Shown: positions 50,001 to 53,000 of the stretch, in pieces
How positions within the stretch are numbered: position 1 is the stretch's first letter
How the letters are laid out: the number at the start of each line of letters is the position of its first letter
Position numbers and translations under genes: made by a program
The notes under the pieces: model-generated
What the model was told of the DNA's origin: nothing
The model's input: only the letters and a program-made list of their open reading frames with translations
Databases searched by the model: none
NCBI GenBank assembly: GCA_022410635.1
Contig: JAJVDF010000437.1
Coordinates: forward strand, 62,001 to 126,000
Length of the DNA: 64,000 bases
Source of the DNA: Tretioscincus oriximinensis
Lineage: Eukaryota; Chordata; Lepidosauria; Squamata; Gymnophthalmidae
Direction of reading: 5' to 3'

Positions 50001-53000
50001 TTCTTAGTGATTTTTGAGAGGTGGTGTTCTGCAACTGTGGGACAACATCCTTACAGTCCATGAGGAGAATGCCAGATGTGGACCCAGACCATGATATCTG
50101 CATACCTGAGCATTCTCCATGACACTATGGCTGCTAAGAACTCTTGCTGAGTTCTTAAGTTACCCTCCTAGGCATTCCAAGCCAGGATCTCCTTTCTGCC
50201 AACACCATGCAAATATGTAGTTGCAGAAGAATTAGTCCTGAAAGGATCTACCCAAGTGTCATTTTTGATCAGGCAGGCCACTTCTGGGATACTTTCTAGA
50301 GACATTAGTCAAATTCNTTTCAAAACTGGACTGGAAATTACAGACCATGTATATGAATTGAAACTAGTGGATTGGATAAGAAATGACAGACCTGTGGAAC
50401 TATGTAATTTGAAATATTTCTTGTGAAATTATGAGGCAAGTGCTTTTCCATTCTGCTCCTGCCATACTGGTATTCCAAAGTAAAGGTACATCCAGCTTTT
50501 TGTAGTGCTACTTCTTTATATAATGTTACAAAGGAGTTGTGCCATCACTGCTGACCATCCAAATTCTCCAATTTCCTTTCCTCCCTATAAATTCACTTAC
50601 ATTTTCCAGAAAATGCCATGGAAAATTCTAGCATGTACCTGGCTGTTCTGTATTCCTTCTGTCATTGGCTGCCCACTTCTGTTTTCTGGGAAGGGGGGAG
50701 GGAGAATTCAAGGAAAACCCCTCACTTTTAAACTTGTCCAAGTTTTGTGAATCTGCAAGTATTTTTTTTCATTGTTGCTTTTTTCAATGCAAATTTGATT
50801 GGAAAAAGCAGTTGATCACTTTCTTAGCATTTGCTTTCACTGAAGGATAGGCTGAAGCTTTCTGACATTCTCTTACGTGATGTCCACATGGTGCTGTCAT
50901 GGTGCAAAGATCTGCTGCAAAAAACACATAAACGTCATTGCAAGCTAAAGCATAATGACAACCCTTTCTAGTGTTACTATTGCTGGATCCCTGAAATTAC
51001 ATGAAGCAAATTCTCCATAATTGTGTGTATGCAGCCTAAGATTTGATACATATGTAGGGAAACAAGAAAAGTTGGTGAAGGTCAGGAAAAACTGGCTTAA
51101 TATCCACAGAAGAATTGAGGAATTAGACAATGGATGACCAGATAAAAATGGCAGTACCCCTGAAGTTTCAACTGTTACCAGAAGAGAATGTTTTAGTAAG
51201 CATTATTTACATGAGACAAGTTTGAGAAATTAGAGAGAATGACCTTCTTTTGGAGGTGCATCTAATCCCCTCTCTACATATTCAGAAACATAGTGAATTC
51301 AGATTTCTCTGTCTTTGGCTTTGGCTGAAAAAACATCCCTTTCCCTATCCTTTCACACATTGTTATTATTTATATTGGTTTCTTTTTAACCACATGGTAT
51401 GATAATTAATATGATTTCATTTTGCTTTTGTTCACAACACTTGAGTAATGCCAATTTCATAGGCTATGTTGTTCATAGAAAATGGAAATAACAGTGTTGC
51501 TAACATGGAAATGTGGACCATATAACAATAGTATGAAAGTCTTATGTGTGCGTATTGAGAAGTAACACCTATGATGTGGGTGTATATATAATTAAAGCCA
51601 AAGTAGAGAGGCAAACTATTGATTTAAATTAAGGACTAGGTGGAATTACTAGGGTTACAGTTTAGACCCCAGATTACATGTTATAGAGACATGTGAAAAT
51701 TCTTTTTTTTNAAATGAAAACACACAAAAAAACGGGCTGTATTCTTCAGTTGTTCCTGTAATTTTCAGTAGGAGGAAAAGTGGTCCTCTCCCAATTGTTA
51801 CAAGTTGCAAAATAAACAGAAACAGCAGGGATCCATGCGTGCAGTGAAATTATGCATCATAGGTAAGACAAAAATATGAGGTTGTTGTCTTCATCCAATC
51901 TCATTCTGTGGTGACCCAGAATTTGATGGGCTATTGCCTGAGGTACTTGGTACTCCCAGAAAGCAAGACCTTTATCGCTTAGAAAATTTACTTAAAAACA
52001 GCAATCAGTTAGAATGTATGCATTGCTCAGTTACAATGATCAGGGGACTGGAACATTTCTCATATGAAAACAGGTTACATCTCNGCAGCCTCAAAATATG
52101 GCATTTAAGAGGTGACGTGATTGAAGCGTATAAAATCATGCATGGTGAGGAAAAAGTAAATAAACNAAAAAAAATTGTAATACCCAACAGCAGAACCAAG
52201 GGCCTTCACTGTGAAACAGGAGAACTGTGGCAGAAGGATTTGGGTGGACATCCATCCAACAAGTTGTTGATTTATGAAATTTACTATTTGCACAAGTGGT
52301 GACAACTTTCAGCCTGGACAGCTTTAAGCAAAGTTTAAAGTGTATGAAAGGCTACTAGACTGTATGGCTAGGTGCTACTTCCAGATTGGGGACAGGTCGC
52401 CTTTTTCCTCTATTTGGGATTGTCCAGTAGCAATTAGTAGGCCACTAGATAGTACACAGGATGGGAGTCTAGATGGATTGTGGCTTAATCTACTGGGACT
52501 CCTCATACTTTCTTATAAGTGGACAGGGAAGGACACAAAATAAACAAGAATAGAAACTAAAGAAAGAGAAGTAAAAGACGAGCAATGAATTTGCATAAAA
52601 TGTGCTAGAAAAAAACCCTCTTTATTTTCCTTGCTTAAGGTTTGCCTGCCAAAGGATGATGCGACCACTAATAATCAGTAAACTAGTTTTTTTTCTCATT
52701 TTTATTCATATTGTTTGAAGAGTAGGATTGTGTGAAGCAGTTCTGATTACCTCATTCAGTGCAAAATCCTTGAGGAACAATATTACCCATAGCTACATAG
52801 TAGTGGAATTGGTCATTGAATGGGAAAATGTTCCAAGCACTTCAAAAGAAATTATTCGATCATTAAAAACAGGATATGTGTTATATTTTATCTTGAATCA
52901 CCCAAACTCTGTCACATTTTTCTTAATGCTGTTCTTAGCAACAGATTATTAAGCCACATTATTATTCCATCTAAGGCTGTTTCTGTACTTGTCTTCTTTG

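Noticed and set aside
49583..50063. Long frames after exon 26
   Set aside because: They lie in a C/T-rich tract that gives stop-poor frames by composition; a good donor sits at 49582.
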